DNA of 64,000 nt, taken from the NCBI GenBank assembly GCA_025934775.1, contig JAICWO010000021.1:16813-80812 (forward strand). Direction: 5' to 3'. The notes beneath the pieces were generated by a model. It made no database searches. It saw only the letters and a program-made list of their open reading frames with translations, and was not told the DNA's origin. Positions within the stretch are counted from its first letter, which is position 1; each line of letters begins with the position of its first letter. Made by a program: the position numbers and the translations under genes. The stretch is from Gemmatimonadaceae bacterium. Lineage in GTDB: Bacteria; Gemmatimonadota; Gemmatimonadetes; Gemmatimonadales; Gemmatimonadaceae. Shown here in pieces: positions 44,349 to 51,286 of the stretch.

Positions 44349-45175
44349 CGACCATTCACGTTGCACATAGCCCGGACTCCGACGACGCCTTCATGTTCTA
44401 CGCGCTCGCGTCCGGGAAGATCGACACCGAAGGCCTCACCTACGTGCACGAGCTGCAGGACATCGAGACGCTCAACCAACGCGCCATGCGCGGCGAGCTC
44501 GAGGTCACCGCGGTTTCCATCCACGCCTACGCCTATCTGTCTGACCGGTATGCGCTACTGCCCCACGGCGCCTCGATGGGCGACCGCTACGGACCACGGC
44601 TCGTGTCACGCACGCCGATGTCGCGCGCGGATGTTCGCGGCAAACGGATCGCGATCCCGGGCAGGCTCACCAGCGCGTATTTGGCGCTCCAGTTGTTCGA
44701 GCCGGAGTTCGAGGCGGTCGTGATCCCGTTCGACCAGATCGAGGACGCGGTCGTCGACGGACAGGCTGACGTCGGGCTGCTGATCCACGAGGGCCAGCTC
44801 ACCTACCCTGAGAAGGGCCTGCACCTGATTGCGGATCTCGGCGAGTGGTGGTTCGGCGAGACGGGGCTCCCGCTGCCGCTCGGTGGCAACGTGGTGCGCA
44901 AGGATCTGGGCGATGACATGACGCGGAAGATTTCGCGCCATCTACACGGCAGCATCGCGTATGGGTTGGAGCACCGGAAAGCTGCGCTCGACCATTCGAT
45001 GCAATACGCGCGCGGGCTCGAACGCTCCAAGGCGGACGCGTTCGTTGGGATGTACGTCAACGATTGGACTCTGGACTACGGGGACCGCGGTCGCCAGGCG
45101 GTGAGGCTGTTCCTCGAGCGCGGCGTCGAGGCTGGCCTGATCACGAAATCCGTAACTGTCGAGTTTGTTGATTGA
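44345..45175 (+). CDS. MqnA/MqnD family protein, probably 1,4-dihydroxy-6-naphthoate synthase-like
   Basis: The 276-aa protein has the MqnD/periplasmic-binding-like fold without a signal peptide: VAHSPDSDDAFMFYALASGK at the start, SIHAYAYLSDRYALLPHGASMG, ADVRGKRIAIPG, VDGQADVGLLIHEGQLTYPEKGL and PLPLGGNVVRKDL. MqnD cleaves cyclic dehypoxanthinyl futalosine in the futalosine route to menaquinone. The SPDSDDAF variant is also found in related proteins of less certain role, so I keep the call at family level. No other mqn gene is in the window. Confidence 0.75.
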   Translation: MTTIHVAHSPDSDDAFMFYALASGKIDTEGLTYVHELQDIETLNQRAMRGELEVTAVSIHAYAYLSDRYALLPHGASMGDRYGPRLVSRTPMSRADVRGKRIAIPGRLTSAYLALQLFEPEFEAVVIPFDQIEDAVVDGQADVGLLIHEGQLTYPEKGLHLIADLGEWWFGETGLPLPLGGNVVRKDLGDDMTRKISRHLHGSIAYGLEHRKAALDHSMQYARGLERSKADAFVGMYVNDWTLDYGDRGRQAVRLFLERGVEAGLITKSVTVEFVD

Positions 45176-45185
45176 CGGTTAGCGC

Positions 45186-45209
45186 ATCACTGACCTTGCG
45201 GTCAGTGAT
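45186..45209. terminator. Perfect hairpin at the end of convergent genes
   Basis: ATCACTGACC and GGTCAGTGAT pair perfectly around TTGC. It overlaps the stop of the minus-strand flavodoxin-like gene and lies 10 nt after the mqnD-like gene, suiting termination from either side. Confidence 0.7.
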
Positions 45210-45696
45210 CGTGGTGTTGGTGGCCCTGTTCGTGGCCCATGCCGTGCCGCACCCATCCCACCACTTTCGCCGCGCGCGCTCCTAGCGCTCGCGCCCGCTC
45301 CTCGGGATCGACAAGGCCGCGCGGCGCCGAGACGATGATGCCTCCCAACCGGTCGATGCGACCGGGGAGCGCCGTGTTCTCGCCGCCCGCGACCGCGAAC
45401 ACGATGTTGGCGAATTGATCTGGTGGACGCACGCGCTCGAGCGCGTCGAGCAGAGTCGAGAGCTCCGCCGGTATCTCACCCGCCGCGGGACAGGCGATGA
45501 GCACTCCATCATACTCGAGCAGTTGCTCGGGCCCGGAGAGCTGCTTCACCCGCTGTCCAGTCGTCTGCTGGTGCGGCGCGCCCGCCACGAGATCCACTTC
45601 GGTGAATCGGACGGCCGCAGCGCCTTCGGCTGCCGCCTCGGCGAGCGTGGAGGCCGGAGCCTCGGTGCCAAAAAACAATACGATCAGCTTCGGCAT
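45202..45696 (-). CDS. Flavodoxin/WrbA-like protein with His-rich tail
   Basis: From ATG 45696 the 164-aa protein begins PKLIVLFFGTEAPASTLAEA, like the phosphate-binding loop region of flavodoxin-fold proteins but with a changed loop (FGTEAP). It continues with LEYDGVLIACPAAGEIPAEL and FANIVFAVAGGE. The last residues are His-rich (HGMGHEQGHQHHDH). It may bind FMN weakly or not at all. The first 10 codons of the track ORF are a poor start and are left out. Confidence 0.65.
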   Translation of the reverse strand: MPKLIVLFFGTEAPASTLAEAAAEGAAAVRFTEVDLVAGAPHQQTTGQRVKQLSGPEQLLEYDGVLIACPAAGEIPAELSTLLDALERVRPPDQFANIVFAVAGGENTALPGRIDRLGGIIVSAPRGLVDPEERARALGARAAKVVGWVRHGMGHEQGHQHHDH

Positions 45697-45740
45697 GATG
45701 GTGTTTGGACCAGTCGTCGTCGTCACTGTGTGCGATCTTC

Positions 45741-45767
45741 TTGACGAAGCGCCTGGCCAAGTATACT
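45741..45767 (+). promoter_or_regulatory. Promoter (TTGACG / TATACT) for the H1-like gene
   Basis: TTGACG (45741-45746) and TATACT (45762-45767) are 15 nt apart, somewhat short. The predicted 5' leader is about 120 nt and ends with a strong Shine-Dalgarno sequence AGGAGG (45885-45890), 5 nt before ATG 45896. The leader contains several short GC-rich inverted words but no riboswitch class I recognise. Confidence 0.6.
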
Positions 45768-45895
45768 AAGGCGTTGAAAAATCACCGATGCGCGATGCAT
45801 GTCGCTTACTCGGTATCAGGCATACGGCGTGCAGCCGAACGGCGGCCGTGTGCGGACGATTGATGCGCTGATCACATAACCCTCAGGAGGCGGGC

Positions 45896-46543
45896 ATGCC
45901 GCGAGGTGACGAGTTGCACGAGGAGTATTCCTTCTCCGATCGTGATGACGACGTCGACGATCTGGGTTACGGCGGTGGTGGCGGTGGTGGTGCGTCGTAC
46001 GACGACGAGGATGAGGAGGATGGCGGCTGGATGACCCACAAGGACGAGAGCGACGACCTCTGGGACAGCGCAGAAGACGTGGATGACGACGAGGAAGAGC
46101 CTGGACTCGAGCCCGTCGTCGAGGAAGAGGAGGAGGAAGTCGACGTCTTCGCGACGCCCCGCCGTCCTGGGCGCCCGCCGCGCGCTGCGACGCCCGCCGC
46201 TGCTCCCGTGAGCGCGCCGTCGGCGCCGGCGACGCCGTCATCGCACGCCGCGTCCCCCGCGGCTTCCGCCTCCGCTCCGGCGAAGAAAGCGGCGCCGGCA
46301 AAGAAGACCGCAAGCAACGGCGCGAAAAAAGTCGCCGCCAAGAAGCCGGCAAAGCAAGCGGCAAAGAAGAGCGGTACCAAGAAGGCCGCGAAGAAGAGCA
46401 GCGCGAAAAAGCCGGCGAAGAAGACCCCTCCCAAGAAGGCCGCCGCGAAGAAGGGCGGACCGAAAAAGGCCGCCAAAAAGAGCAGCCCAAAGAAGCCGGC
46501 CAAGAAGGGCGGCAAGAAGAGCGCGAAGAAAGGTCGTCGGTAA
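45896..46543 (+). CDS. Bipolar nucleoid-type protein: acidic N-terminus, AT-hook, histone H1-like tail
   Basis: The 215-aa protein has three zones. Residues 1-85 are acidic (Asp/Glu runs such as VEEEEEEVDV) with a seven-Gly run. Residues about 86-95 hold an AT-hook-like core (PRRPGRPPRAA). After an Ala/Pro/Ser linker, the last 90 residues are Lys/Ala/Pro-rich in PAKK, AAKK and SAKK repeats, like eukaryotic H1 tails and bacterial Hc1/AlgP-type proteins. No globular domain is visible. It probably binds DNA through the hook and tail, with the acidic part modulating binding or recruiting partners. It has its own promoter and strong ribosome site, which suggests high expression. Confidence 0.8.
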   Translation: MPRGDELHEEYSFSDRDDDVDDLGYGGGGGGGASYDDEDEEDGGWMTHKDESDDLWDSAEDVDDDEEEPGLEPVVEEEEEEVDVFATPRRPGRPPRAATPAAAPVSAPSAPATPSSHAASPAASASAPAKKAAPAKKTASNGAKKVAAKKPAKQAAKKSGTKKAAKKSSAKKPAKKTPPKKAAAKKGGPKKAAKKSSPKKPAKKGGKKSAKKGRR

Positions 46544-46572
46544 GCACCCCGCCCGCCTCGATCAACGACGCC

Positions 46573-46595
46573 GGAGCGATCCTCGCGATCGCTCC
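46573..46595. terminator. Hairpin after the H1-like gene
   Basis: GGAGCGATC pairs perfectly with GATCGCTCC around CTCGC, about 30 nt after the stop codon. The following TTTAATAT also serves as the -10 region of the next gene. Confidence 0.65.
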
Positions 46596-46604
46596 GCTGT
46601 CGTT

Positions 46605-46610
46605 TAATAT
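46605..46610 (+). promoter_or_regulatory. -10 box (TAATAT) with leaderless spacing
   Basis: TAATAT is followed by CCAGG and ATG 46616 of the histidine kinase gene, a 5-nt gap, so the transcript would carry almost no leader. Confidence 0.5.
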
Positions 46611-46615
46611 CCAGG

Positions 46616-47305
46616 ATGGCCGCTCCGGGAGCTGATCGCATTCGCGTTGCGCAGAACGTCGCTGCGTCGATCGCGCACGAGTTGCGCAATCCCGTGTTCG
46701 CGATCGTTTCCTCGGCGCAACTGCTGCGCTATCGCATCACCGACGACCCGGTGATCGAAAAAAATCTCGGCCGCATTTTGCGCGAGTCGGAGCGGATGAA
46801 TGCGTTCATCGCCGCGCTCCTCGACTTCGCGCGCCCCGCGCCCGTTCGCCTCACGCCCGCCGATCCGGACGAGGTGTGGGACGACGTCATCGCGGCGCGT
46901 CAGGGGATTCTCGAGGGCAAGTCGCTCAAGGCGATGCGCACGGCGCCAGCCGCACGCGCCTCGTGCGCCGTTGACGTCGAGCAGCTCGGACAGGCATTCA
47001 TGATCGCGCTCGACAACGCGATCGACGCGGCGCCCGCAGAGACGGATTTACAGATCGAGTCCGTCGTTGCTCCTGATGGCTCGTGGGAATCGCGACTCAC
47101 GAACAGAGGACCGCGGATTCCACCAGACACGCTCGCACACGCGTTCGAGCCGCTGGTGACCACCAAAGAGGGCCACACGGGCATCGGACTCGCCATCGCG
47201 CGGCGCATCATCGCCGACCACGGCGGATCGATCTCACTCTCCAGCACCGAGACCGAAACGAGATTCGCCGTTGCCTTGCCGGCCGCGCCGGCGCCGCTCC
47301 CCTGA
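46616..47305 (+). CDS. Orphan sensor-less histidine kinase
   Basis: The 229-aa protein is only a kinase core. It has a HisKA dimerisation domain with the H-box SIAHELRNPVFAI (His at about residue 21), an N-box ALDNAIDAAP and a G-box GHTGIGLAIARRII. There is no sensor domain, membrane span or PAS domain, and no response regulator gene is adjacent. It must take its signal from a partner protein or act as a phosphotransfer component. The gene appears to have its own leaderless promoter. Confidence 0.88.
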   Translation: MAAPGADRIRVAQNVAASIAHELRNPVFAIVSSAQLLRYRITDDPVIEKNLGRILRESERMNAFIAALLDFARPAPVRLTPADPDEVWDDVIAARQGILEGKSLKAMRTAPAARASCAVDVEQLGQAFMIALDNAIDAAPAETDLQIESVVAPDGSWESRLTNRGPRIPPDTLAHAFEPLVTTKEGHTGIGLAIARRIIADHGGSISLSSTETETRFAVALPAAPAPLP

Positions 47306-47373
47306 TCCGCATCGATCGTTATTGTTAGTCTCGGCTGGTCCGCACGACCACCGATTGCTTTCCTTCGCCGTTC

Positions 47374-47922
47374 ATGGCCGACTCTCCCATCGCACTGCTC
47401 CGAGCGCACGCGAAGCACGCCCCGTGGAATGCGCGGGGACTCGCCGCGCACGTCACCGCGCTCGTCGACGCTGCCGGCGTGCGGCCGACGAACGCGTCGG
47501 CCCGCGCTGCGCCGAGCGCGCGATCGATTCGGTTCTACGTGGCCAATGGACTGATGGAGCGCCCGGAGGGCACGGGCACCGCCGCGACGTACAACTACCG
47601 GCACTTCCTCCAGCTCCTCGCGATCAAGATCCGTCAGCGCGAGGGAATCACGCTCGACGTGATCAAGGGCGAGATGAAGGAAGTCACCGGCGACGCGCTC
47701 GAGCGCCGGGTGGCGTCGTCGCTTGCCGCGGCCCTGGGCGCGACAGTCGAAACGCGCAAGCACGCCGTGGATGCTGACGCGCCGGCGAGCTGGCGAAGAT
47801 TATCGGTCGCCGACGGAGTGGAGCTGCACGTGCGCGATGATTCGCCGGCCTCGCGCGAGGAAGCGCTCGTCGCGATGCGCGAAGCGGTCCGTGCGGCGCT
47901 CGGCCGAGAGGATATTCGATAG
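47374..47922 (+). CDS. MerR-type helix-turn-helix regulator
   Basis: The 182-aa protein has a MerR-like winged helix: LAAHVTALVDAAGVRP, SARSIRFYVANGLMERPEGTG (the recognition and wing region) and YNYRHFLQLLAIKIRQREGITLDVIKGEM. The C-terminal 90 residues show no known ligand-binding domain and no Cys cluster, so the effector is unknown. A TTAGTCT -10-like word lies about 45 nt upstream. The gene is convergent with the PLD gene. Confidence 0.8.
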   Translation: MADSPIALLRAHAKHAPWNARGLAAHVTALVDAAGVRPTNASARAAPSARSIRFYVANGLMERPEGTGTAATYNYRHFLQLLAIKIRQREGITLDVIKGEMKEVTGDALERRVASSLAAALGATVETRKHAVDADAPASWRRLSVADGVELHVRDDSPASREEALVAMREAVRAALGREDIR

Positions 47923-47967
47923 ACGCTGGAGGCCGGAGTCGCCAACCTCCAACCTCGAGCCTCCGCT

Positions 47968-49263
47968 CTACAACAATCGCGACAGCAGCGTCGCCCCCGC
48001 CTCGAGCATCTTTGACCAAACGGAACGGCGCTCGAATTCGGCGAGCGTGATCTCCTTCGAGTAGCGCAGGTCGTTGAAGAAGTCGGAGTCCATCTTCGCG
48101 CCAAGCGCCGAGTCGAGCATCACCAGGTTCGACTCGTTGTTGAAGGCCATCGAGCGATTGTCGAAGTTCATCGAGCCGATCGTGCTCCACAGCGCGTCGA
48201 CGACGATGGTCTTCGAGTGGATCATCGTGGGCTGGTATTCGTAAATCCTCACGCCGTGCCGGAGCAGCTCCTCGTAGCGGTACCGGCCCGCGTACCATGT
48301 GGTCTTCACATCGGTCTTGCTGCTCACCGTGAGCACGCGCACGTCCACACCGCGCTTGATGGCGCGCTCGAGCAATCGGCGAAAATCGTCGTCAGGAACG
48401 AAGTACGAGTTCGTGATGTAGAGCGACTTCCGCGCGGCGCTGATCGTGAGCGCGAGAAAGCGTTCGGCCGGCGTGCTGCCCACGGTGGGCGCTGTGTACA
48501 GGAGTCCCGCGTGCGTGGCGCCAACCGGCTGAAAACCGCTCGTGGGAAAGAACGTCGCGCCGGTGATCAGCTCGCCGGACGCTTCGGCCCATGCGGCGGC
48601 GAATGCGGCCTGGAGCTCCATCACCGCCGGTCCTTCGAACCGGACGTTCGACTCGCGCCACTGGTCGTTGTGATGTCCATCCCCGAGCCAGTAGTCGGCT
48701 AGACCGAAGCCGCCCGTCCATCCCACGCGCCCGTCGACGACCACCACGCGGACGTGCGATCGATCGCTGGCGTCATGGATGGAGAACCACCGCAATTTGC
48801 GAAGCTTGGCCACCTCCACACCGGCTGCGCGCAATCCTCTGATCCACTGCTTTGAAAGATGCTGGGAGCCGAACGCATCGAGGAGCAGCAGGACGCGGAC
48901 TTTGTCGCGCGCGCGCTCGGCGAGCACTTTGGCCATGGTGTCCGCGACCGCGCCCGGCAGCGAGTAGTACATCTGCACCGTGATGGTATGCTGCGCGGAG
49001 CGCAGATCGGCCCAGAGCTGCGGATACGTCCCATTGCCGTCGAGCGCGATCTGTACGGCGTTCCCCGAATAGACGTGCGTCCCGGTGAACAGCTCGAACG
49101 TGCGCTCGAACAGCGAGTCGGTCACCGCGGGCGGGCCCGAATCTGAGAGCGTGACCACGGAGCCGATCGGTGTGCCTCGCGTGACGCTGAGCACGCCAAT
49201 GAGGGCGAGCGCGAGCACCACCGCGAGGAGAACAATGAGTCCGACACGCTTGATCGAAGACAT
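47968..49263 (-). CDS. PLD superfamily protein, cardiolipin synthase-like
   Basis: From ATG 49263 the 431-aa protein has an N-terminal membrane segment (VGLIVLLAVVLALALIGVL) and two PLD domains. The second HKD motif is complete (IHSKTIVVDALWSTIGSMNFD). The first reads SHVRVVVVDGRVGWTGG, with Arg in place of the usual Lys. Overall order and TGGFG...D context resemble bacterial cardiolipin synthases, which join two phosphatidylglycerols. The Lys-to-Arg change could alter activity. The ORF-track start at 49362 is a weaker choice that would displace the membrane anchor. It is divergent from the SDR gene. Confidence 0.85.
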   Translation of the reverse strand: MSSIKRVGLIVLLAVVLALALIGVLSVTRGTPIGSVVTLSDSGPPAVTDSLFERTFELFTGTHVYSGNAVQIALDGNGTYPQLWADLRSAQHTITVQMYYSLPGAVADTMAKVLAERARDKVRVLLLLDAFGSQHLSKQWIRGLRAAGVEVAKLRKLRWFSIHDASDRSHVRVVVVDGRVGWTGGFGLADYWLGDGHHNDQWRESNVRFEGPAVMELQAAFAAAWAEASGELITGATFFPTSGFQPVGATHAGLLYTAPTVGSTPAERFLALTISAARKSLYITNSYFVPDDDFRRLLERAIKRGVDVRVLTVSSKTDVKTTWYAGRYRYEELLRHGVRIYEYQPTMIHSKTIVVDALWSTIGSMNFDNRSMAFNNESNLVMLDSALGAKMDSDFFNDLRYSKEITLAEFERRSVWSKMLEAGATLLSRLL

Positions 49264-49404
49264 GACTGTGAGCTTTTCTAACACGGTCTGTGCCACGCCG
49301 AGCCCGACAGCGCCGGCTAGAGCGGTGAACTGCTGATTGATGCCCACCCGAAACCGGGCCACATTCCAATTTGAGCGGGCCCCTCATTCCGAAATCGTAT
49401 CCTC

Positions 49405-50112
49405 ATGTTTGCAGGTTCGACCGTTCTGCTGACGGGCGTCGGCGCTGAAGGGCAGGTTGGCGAAGCGGTAGCCATCGCGTTCGCGGACTTGGGCGCGTCG
49501 CTCGCGCTCGTGGATCGAACGGCGGAGAAGGCCGTCGCGCGCGCCGATGCGATCGCGGCGCGCGGAGGCACCGCTCGCGGGTACGGCTGCGATCTGGCCG
49601 ATGCCGACGCCGTCGCAGCACTCGCGGAGACGGTCCGCGCGAACCACGGAGAGAAGCTGCGCGCGCTCGTTCACATGGCGGGCGGCTTCGCGATGAGCGG
49701 ACCGGTCGCCGAGAGCTCGCTCGACGTGTGGAACCGTCAAATCGCAATCAACTTGACGACGGCATACATCACCGCGCGCGCGTTCATTCCCACGCTCCGC
49801 GCCTCGCGAGGGTCGATCGTGTTCTTCTCCTCGCTGCCGGTGGCGCAGTCGGCGGCGGCGGCAGAGATGTCGGCATACGCCGTCGCGAAGAGCGGCGTTG
49901 CTGCGCTGATGCGCGCGATCGCGGCCGAGGAGCGCACGAACGGCGTGCGCGCGAATGCCGTCGCACCCGGTTCGATCCGCACCGCGAGCAACGTGGCGTC
50001 GCAGGGAGCCAACGCGCGGTACGTGGAGCGCGAGCAGGTATCCGCCGCGGTGACGTTCCTGTGCTCTGACGACGCGAGCGCGATCACGGGACAACTCATC
50101 GCGCTCACGTGA
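49405..50112 (+). CDS. Short-chain dehydrogenase/reductase
   Basis: The 235-aa protein is a classical SDR. It has an N-terminal glycine motif in variant form (LLTGVGAEGQVGEAVAIAF), a NAG-like AHMAGGF segment (VHMAGGFAMSG), the catalytic Ser in VFFSSLPVAQ, Tyr-x-x-x-Lys in SAYAVAKSGV, and VRANAVAPGSIRT. It oxidises or reduces an unknown alcohol/ketone with NAD(P)H. The replication initiator gene begins 4 nt after its stop. Confidence 0.9.
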   Translation: MFAGSTVLLTGVGAEGQVGEAVAIAFADLGASLALVDRTAEKAVARADAIAARGGTARGYGCDLADADAVAALAETVRANHGEKLRALVHMAGGFAMSGPVAESSLDVWNRQIAINLTTAYITARAFIPTLRASRGSIVFFSSLPVAQSAAAAEMSAYAVAKSGVAALMRAIAAEERTNGVRANAVAPGSIRTASNVASQGANARYVEREQVSAAVTFLCSDDASAITGQLIALT

Positions 50113-50116
50113 TCAC

Positions 50117-50977
50117 ATGGTCGGAATGACGGCCGCCGCCAAGCGGCGACTTCACGCTCGCACGGTGCCGTTCGACCGGTCGCTCGAAGAGCTGCCCGTC
50201 TTCCGACTCAGCGATACGTCATCGGAAGAAGCATCCATCACCTACACGACCGACGAGGGCGGCCGCTGGCGCGTGCTGGCCAGTCCGGGCGACCGACTCC
50301 CCGGCACCTTCGATCAGGACGTGTACGTCGAGCTGATGCGGCGGTATCACGAGTCGGGTGAGCCCGCGGACGGAGCGCTCTCGTTCACGCTGCACGCGTT
50401 TCTCCGCTCGATGGGGCGCCAGGTGGATGGCCGGACGTACGAGCAGTTGCGCGGCGCGCTCACGCGGCTCGAGCGAACGGTGCTTCAGTCGGAGCGCGGT
50501 TACTACGACGCCGCAACGTCCGCGAATGCCGACGTACGCTTCACCGTGCTCGCGGCCGTGGTCGTCGAGAGACGGCGCGCATCGGAGCGCGATCAACTCG
50601 CGCTCTTTCCCGCTGTCACGGCGGGAGAGCCCGGCGAAGCGCGAGTCGTTCTCTCGCCGGTGATTCGTCAGAATCTCGCCGCACGACACATCGTACCGCT
50701 CGACATCACTCACTATCTTGCGCTCGCTTCACCCGTCGCACGCCGGTTGTATCGGCTGATCGAAGCCGCGCGCGCGGCCGGAACGGTAACGTGGCGCGTC
50801 GGACTCGATCGACTGCGCGAGCAGCTTCCCCTCTCGCAGCGCTATCCGTCGCATTTGCAACGTGTTCTACAGCCGGCGCATGACATGCTGAAAGAACAGG
50901 GGCTGATTCGCGAAGCCATCGTTCGTCAGCATCAACGGGAGTGGTTCGTGGACTACGTGCTGGGCGCGCGGCACTAG
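50117..50977 (+). CDS. RPA-type (plasmid-like) replication initiator protein
   Basis: The 286-aa protein resembles the replication initiator protein A family: FRLSDTSSEEASITYTTDEGGRWRVLASPGDRLPGTFDQDVYVELM, FTLHAFLRSMG, RTYEQLRGALTRLERTVL, and the second winged-helix segment LASPVARRLYRLIEAARAAG with LPLSQRYPSHLQRVLQPA. On plasmids such proteins bind origins; chromosomal copies in soil bacteria are frequent and may be transcription factors or relics. No iterons or parAB genes are next to it. A second ATG lies at 50126. Confidence 0.8.
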   Translation: MVGMTAAAKRRLHARTVPFDRSLEELPVFRLSDTSSEEASITYTTDEGGRWRVLASPGDRLPGTFDQDVYVELMRRYHESGEPADGALSFTLHAFLRSMGRQVDGRTYEQLRGALTRLERTVLQSERGYYDAATSANADVRFTVLAAVVVERRRASERDQLALFPAVTAGEPGEARVVLSPVIRQNLAARHIVPLDITHYLALASPVARRLYRLIEAARAAGTVTWRVGLDRLREQLPLSQRYPSHLQRVLQPAHDMLKEQGLIREAIVRQHQREWFVDYVLGARH

Positions 50978-51034
50978 CGGCCGCGGCGCTGCGACAACAA
51001 AACGACTGTTTGGGGTAGTACGAGTCGGGGACAC

Positions 51035-51229
51035 ATGGCGACCAAGCTCGACAAGACTATCCGACGCGAGATCGAGATCGAGGGCGAGCCGTACACGATT
51101 TCCATATCGCCCGAAGGATTTCGCCTGACGAAAAAGCGCTTTCGTTCCGGCGTGGCACTATCCTGGAAGTCTGTGTGGGCACGCCACGCGAGCGACCACG
51201 GCACTGAGAGTGAATCTCAGGAGCGGTAG
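51035..51229 (+). CDS. Small conserved-looking protein of unknown function
   Basis: The 64-aa product (MATKLDKTIRREIEIEGEPYTISISPEGFRLTKKRFRSG...) alternates charged and hydrophobic residues as in a small beta-sheet protein. A GGGGA ribosome site precedes the ATG. It is basic, has no Cys or membrane segment, and its family is not known to me. It sits alone between the replication initiator and ctpA-like genes. Confidence 0.6.
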   Translation: MATKLDKTIRREIEIEGEPYTISISPEGFRLTKKRFRSGVALSWKSVWARHASDHGTESESQER

Positions 51230-51286
51230 AGCGAACGCTGCGTACGGATCAGCTATTCTTCATTCAACACTCCGCTGGACACTCGA

